From Chloroflexota bacterium (GTDB taxonomy: Bacteria; Chloroflexota; Dehalococcoidia; Bin125), in the NCBI GenBank assembly GCA_003228175.2, contig QGNQ01000013.1, forward strand, positions 1 through 42,849: a DNA stretch of 42,849 nt, read 5' to 3'. Position 1 is the stretch's first letter. Each line of letters opens with the position of its first letter. The position numbers were made by a program, and so were the translations under genes. Shown here in pieces: positions 40,444-42,849 of this stretch. The notes below the pieces were generated by a model. That model saw only the letters and a program-made list of their open reading frames with translations. It ran no database searches and was not told the origin of the DNA.

Positions 40444-40977
40444 GTGCGCGAGGAAACGGCCAGCGCCGCTGGGGCTTCGGTTGGGGACGAGGAGCGGGAC
40501 GAGCAGAGCCTGATCACGCCGGCGATGCAGGCGGCGATCGGCTCTGAGGGCGCGCCGTTCACGATTGATATCTCGGCGGAGCTGGTGCGTCGGTTGGCGG
40601 AGGCGCTGGAGGCGGATGCGCCGAACTTGCTGGCGGCGATCGAGCAGGCGGAGACGACGCCGGGCGTGCGAGGGGCGGAGGTGCCGCCCTGGGCGATCTT
40701 GACGCACTACGGGCGGCTGCGGCCGGAACCGGTGCCGGATGCCCCGGCGCGCGGCCTGCAGGCGGCGGACGAGTTCACGATCATGGGCCCGATCCACATC
40801 GGGGACCGGCTGACGATCGTGCCGCGCCTGGCCGACATCCAGGAGCGGATCGGCGGACGGGTGGGGCATGCGCTGTTCGTGCACCACGATTGGTCGTATA
40901 TCAACCAGCTGGGTGAGGTCGTCGCGCGGACGCGGCGAACACGAGCGCACTTCTTGGGCAAGCACTCCGGTGAGTGA
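40444..40977 (+). CDS. MaoC-like/FAS1-type dehydratase N-terminal-domain protein (copy 2)
   Basis: A 177-residue protein starting at GTG, 5 nt after copy 1. It repeats the same blocks: [112 protein letters not shown]. About half of the positions match copy 1, and the C-termini (K-H-S-G-E) are identical, so the pair arose by tandem duplication. Confidence 0.82.
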   Translation: MREETASAAGASVGDEERDEQSLITPAMQAAIGSEGAPFTIDISAELVRRLAEALEADAPNLLAAIEQAETTPGVRGAEVPPWAILTHYGRLRPEPVPDAPARGLQAADEFTIMGPIHIGDRLTIVPRLADIQERIGGRVGHALFVHHDWSYINQLGEVVARTRRTRAHFLGKHSGE

Positions 40978-40997
40978 TCCAATGTGGCAGTCGATCG

Positions 40998-41543
40998 ATG
41001 ACTGTGATGCCTGAAACGCCAACCACGAGCGCGAGTGCGGAAGAGGCCCGTGCGGATGAAGAGAGCCTGATCCCGCCGGAGTTGGCTGCGGCGGTGGGGA
41101 AAGAGATGGGCTCCAGCCAGGCCCGGGTGGATGCGGAGCTGGTGCGCAGGATGGCGTCGGCGTTCGACGTGGAGGACGCGGACCTGGAGGCGGCGCTGGC
41201 GACGAACGACACGGATTTCGATCTGCCCCCGTGGGCGATCTACTGCATCTCGAAGCCGAATCGCATCGAGACGCCGGGCATCGATCCGTGGACGACGTTG
41301 ATGGCGGCCGAGGAGCTGCAGATCAGCCGGCCGCTGCATTTGGGTGACCGCCTGCTGGTTGACCAACGCATCGCGGATCTGCAGGAGCGCATCGGCGGAC
41401 GGGTGGGGCATTCGCTGTTCATCAGCATCGAGTGGCGCTACCGGCTGCGGACGGGCCAGGCGAGCAACGAAGAGATCGGAGCGGAGGTAGCTCGGGTGCG
41501 ACACACCATGGTCCACTTTCGCGGACAGCACACAGGAGACTAG
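40998..41543 (+). CDS. MaoC-like/FAS1-type dehydratase N-terminal-domain protein (copy 3)
   Basis: A 181-residue third paralogue: [94 protein letters not shown], ending QHTGD. It is more diverged than copies 1 and 2 and has a short insert before the last strand ([11 protein letters not shown]). The start is uncertain: GTG 40974 overlaps the stop of copy 2, while ATG 40998 or ATG 41007 fit the length of the other copies better. Confidence 0.8.
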
Positions 41544-41545
41544 TC

Positions 41546-41968
41546 ATGCCGACCACGACCTACGACGCGATCAACGAAGGCGATGCGCTGCCGGAGCAGG
41601 AGCGGATGCCCTCACGCCTGAAGGTGCTGCAGTTCATTGGGGCCGGCTGGCTCTGGGGTCCGCAGTTCATCGATCCGGCGGCGGCGGAGAAGATGGGGTT
41701 GCCGGGACCGATCATCCCAGGCGCGGTGAAGCAGGCCTACTTCATGCAGTACGTGGACAACTGGCTGGGCAAGGATGGCTGGAAGCTGCGCCGCGTGCAG
41801 GTGTCGCACCGGCGGCCGGATGTGCAGGATGTGATGATGACGCTGACCGGCAGCGTGACGAAGAAGTATGAGGACGAGGGAGTGAAGCTGGTGGATGTGG
41901 AGCTGGAAATCCACAACGTGGAGGGCGAGCGGACGACGCGCGGGTCGGCGACGGTGGAGTTCGTGTAG
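41546..41968 (+). CDS. MaoC-like hotdog protein lacking the hydratase Asp/His dyad
   Basis: A 140-residue single hotdog protein, AGGAG 7 nt before its ATG and 2 nt after copy 3. It aligns with the catalytic-type MaoC half, best at [35 protein letters not shown]. However, where active R-hydratases have D-x4-H (as in D-F-N-P-I-H), this protein reads LWGPQF, so both catalytic residues appear missing. It should pair with one or more of the three preceding proteins. An acyl-CoA binding or altered catalytic role is possible. Confidence 0.8.
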
Positions 41969-42058
41969 GGCCTTAGTGTGAGGGCGGTTCGGTCTGCGCC
42001 CCTTCGGCAGGCTCAGGATTGACGGGGCGGTGGCGAGTCGGGTCTGGGGGCGCCGTTC

Positions 42059-42094
42059 GTTTCCTCGACTCGCTTTCGCTCGCTCGGGAGGAAC
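42059..42094. other. Inverted repeat between convergent genes
   Basis: GTTTCCTC (42059-42066) can pair with GAGGAAC (42088-42094) with one bulged T, around a loop containing CGACTCGCTTTCGCTCGCTCG, which is itself partly self-complementary. It lies in the 138-bp gap between the hotdog operon and the convergent TldD/PmbA gene, together with CCCTTCGGCAGGCTCAGGA upstream. It could be a bidirectional transcription-end structure or a dispersed intergenic repeat. Confidence 0.45.
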
Positions 42095-42106
42095 GGGACG
42101 AGGGGG

Positions 42107-42849
42107 CTAGGCGCCGCTGACGGTCAGTTTGGACATGCGCAGGGTGGGGGCGGCGGTGCTGCCGAACCACTGCAAGTCCAGGCCGACGGCGTCGATCGAG
42201 GCGAGCATGTCCAGGAGGTTGCCGGAGACGTTGATCTCGCTGACGGGCTCGGCCAGTTGGCCGTCGCGAATCCAGAGGCCGGCGGCGCCGCGTGAGAAAT
42301 CGCCGGTGGTGAGGTTGACGCCGAAGCCCATCAAGCTGGTGATGTAGAGCCCATTCTTGACGCCGCCGATGATCTCTTCCGGGGTGCGCCCACCGGGCTG
42401 CAGGATCAGGTTGCCGGTGCCGATGCCGGGCAGGCTGCCAACGTCACGCACGGCGGAGCCGGTGCTGGTGCGTCCGAGACGGCGCGCGTTGTAGGTGTCG
42501 AAGAGGAAGGTCTGGAAGACGCCGTCTTGGAGCAGGGTGTTGCGGCGCGTGGCGATGCCTTCGCCGTCGAAGGGGCGGGAGCCGAGACGACCGGGCAACC
42601 GGGCGTCGTCAACGATGGTGACGAGCGGCGAGGCGACGGTGTCGCCCTCATGGCCGGCCAGGAACGTGCTGCGGCGATACAACGCTTCGCCGTCGGCGGC
42701 GCCGGCGACGGTGCCCAGGAAGCCAGCGGCGATGCGGGGCTCCCAGACGACGGGAACCTCGGTAGTCTCGACCTTCTTTGCGCCGAGCTGGCGCAGGGCC
42801 CGGGCGGCGGCCTCGCGGCCGACGGCTGCGCCGTCTTGGAGGCGATGCA
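42107..42849 (-). CDS. TldD/PmbA (TldE) family metallopeptidase-associated protein, C-terminal part
   Basis: The frame runs off the right edge, so only about 247 C-terminal residues are visible. Recognisable blocks: GREAAARALRQLGAKKVETTEVPVVWEPRIAAGFLGT, ALYRRSTFLAGHEGDTVASPLVTIVDD, RPFDGEGIATRRNTLLQDGVFQTFLFDTYNARRLG, GTGNLILQPGGRTPEEIIGGVKNGLYITSLMGFGVNLTTGDFSRGAAGLWIRDG, and INVSGNLLDMLASIDAVG. The order and text fit the PmbA/TldE subunit better than TldD. TldD/TldE complexes degrade or mature peptides. The partner gene would be expected just beyond the window. Confidence 0.9.
   Translation of the reverse strand, partial: HRLQDGAAVGREAAARALRQLGAKKVETTEVPVVWEPRIAAGFLGTVAGAADGEALYRRSTFLAGHEGDTVASPLVTIVDDARLPGRLGSRPFDGEGIATRRNTLLQDGVFQTFLFDTYNARRLGRTSTGSAVRDVGSLPGIGTGNLILQPGGRTPEEIIGGVKNGLYITSLMGFGVNLTTGDFSRGAAGLWIRDGQLAEPVSEINVSGNLLDMLASIDAVGLDLQWFGSTAAPTLRMSKLTVSGA

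Overview
The window is about 42.8 kb of very GC-rich bacterial DNA, mostly ordinary chromosome with short intergenic gaps. The gene mix suggests a Chloroflexota-like or, less likely, an actinobacterial lineage. It includes PAC2-family proteins, an actinobacterial-type HhH-GPD protein, a likely F420-dependent luciferase-like oxidoreductase, an HxlR/SCP2-type regulator, a four-Cys LysM protein, a tungsten aldehyde ferredoxin oxidoreductase and lamin-tail lipoproteins. This placement is an inference from gene content; the partial 23S rRNA could settle it.

Layout. 1-2 kb: 3' end of 23S rRNA, an initiator tRNA with no recognisable 5S gene between them, four tandem copies of a terminator-like hairpin, a decayed phosphotransferase, a TrkA-type potassium regulator (minus strand) and tRNA-Glu. 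2-6.5 kb: surface-protein and TPR remnants, a membrane-anchored CX4C protein, a cupin, and an HDOD gene with a frameshift. 6.6-11.7 kb: an HpaB-type flavin monooxygenase and a four-gene phosphonate/phosphite ABC transporter. 12-18.6 kb: LysM protein, peroxiredoxin, CDGSH protein, acyl-CoA ligase and MscS channel. 18.7-24.9 kb: luciferase-like oxidoreductase, an HxlR regulator facing a small protein across two palindromic operators, the tungsten AOR behind a structured leader, SDR and methyltransferase. 25-26.9 kb: PAC2 gene, FTR-like gene, rpsN. 27-30.8 kb: Fe3+-type ABC transporter and a proline-rich protein. 31-36.5 kb: a degenerate kinase, an M23 peptidase, an ECF sigma/anti-sigma pair and a lamin-tail lipoprotein. 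36.7-42.8 kb: HhH-GPD protein, phosphatase, second PAC2 gene with a metallo-beta-lactamase protein, four hotdog-fold proteins, and the C-terminal part of a TldD/PmbA protein.

Main result. The gene at 25892-26482 encodes a ferredoxin-thioredoxin reductase catalytic-chain homologue whose last active-site cysteine codon is an in-frame TGA (26255-26257). The CPC...CPC...CHC signature therefore reads CPC-X17-CPC-X8-CH-U. The frame stays open for 74 more codons. Beginning 12 nt after the TGA is a bulged 8-bp hairpin with a GGTC apical loop, the same architecture as the E. coli fdhF SECIS. I read this as a selenocysteine-containing FTR-like disulfide reductase, co-translated with a PAC2-family protein through an ATGA overlap.

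Other recurring themes are apparent leaderless promoters (a -10 hexamer 6-7 nt before ATG) at both PAC2 genes and the degenerate kinase gene, and single-base frameshifts in two otherwise plausible genes, which may be assembly errors.
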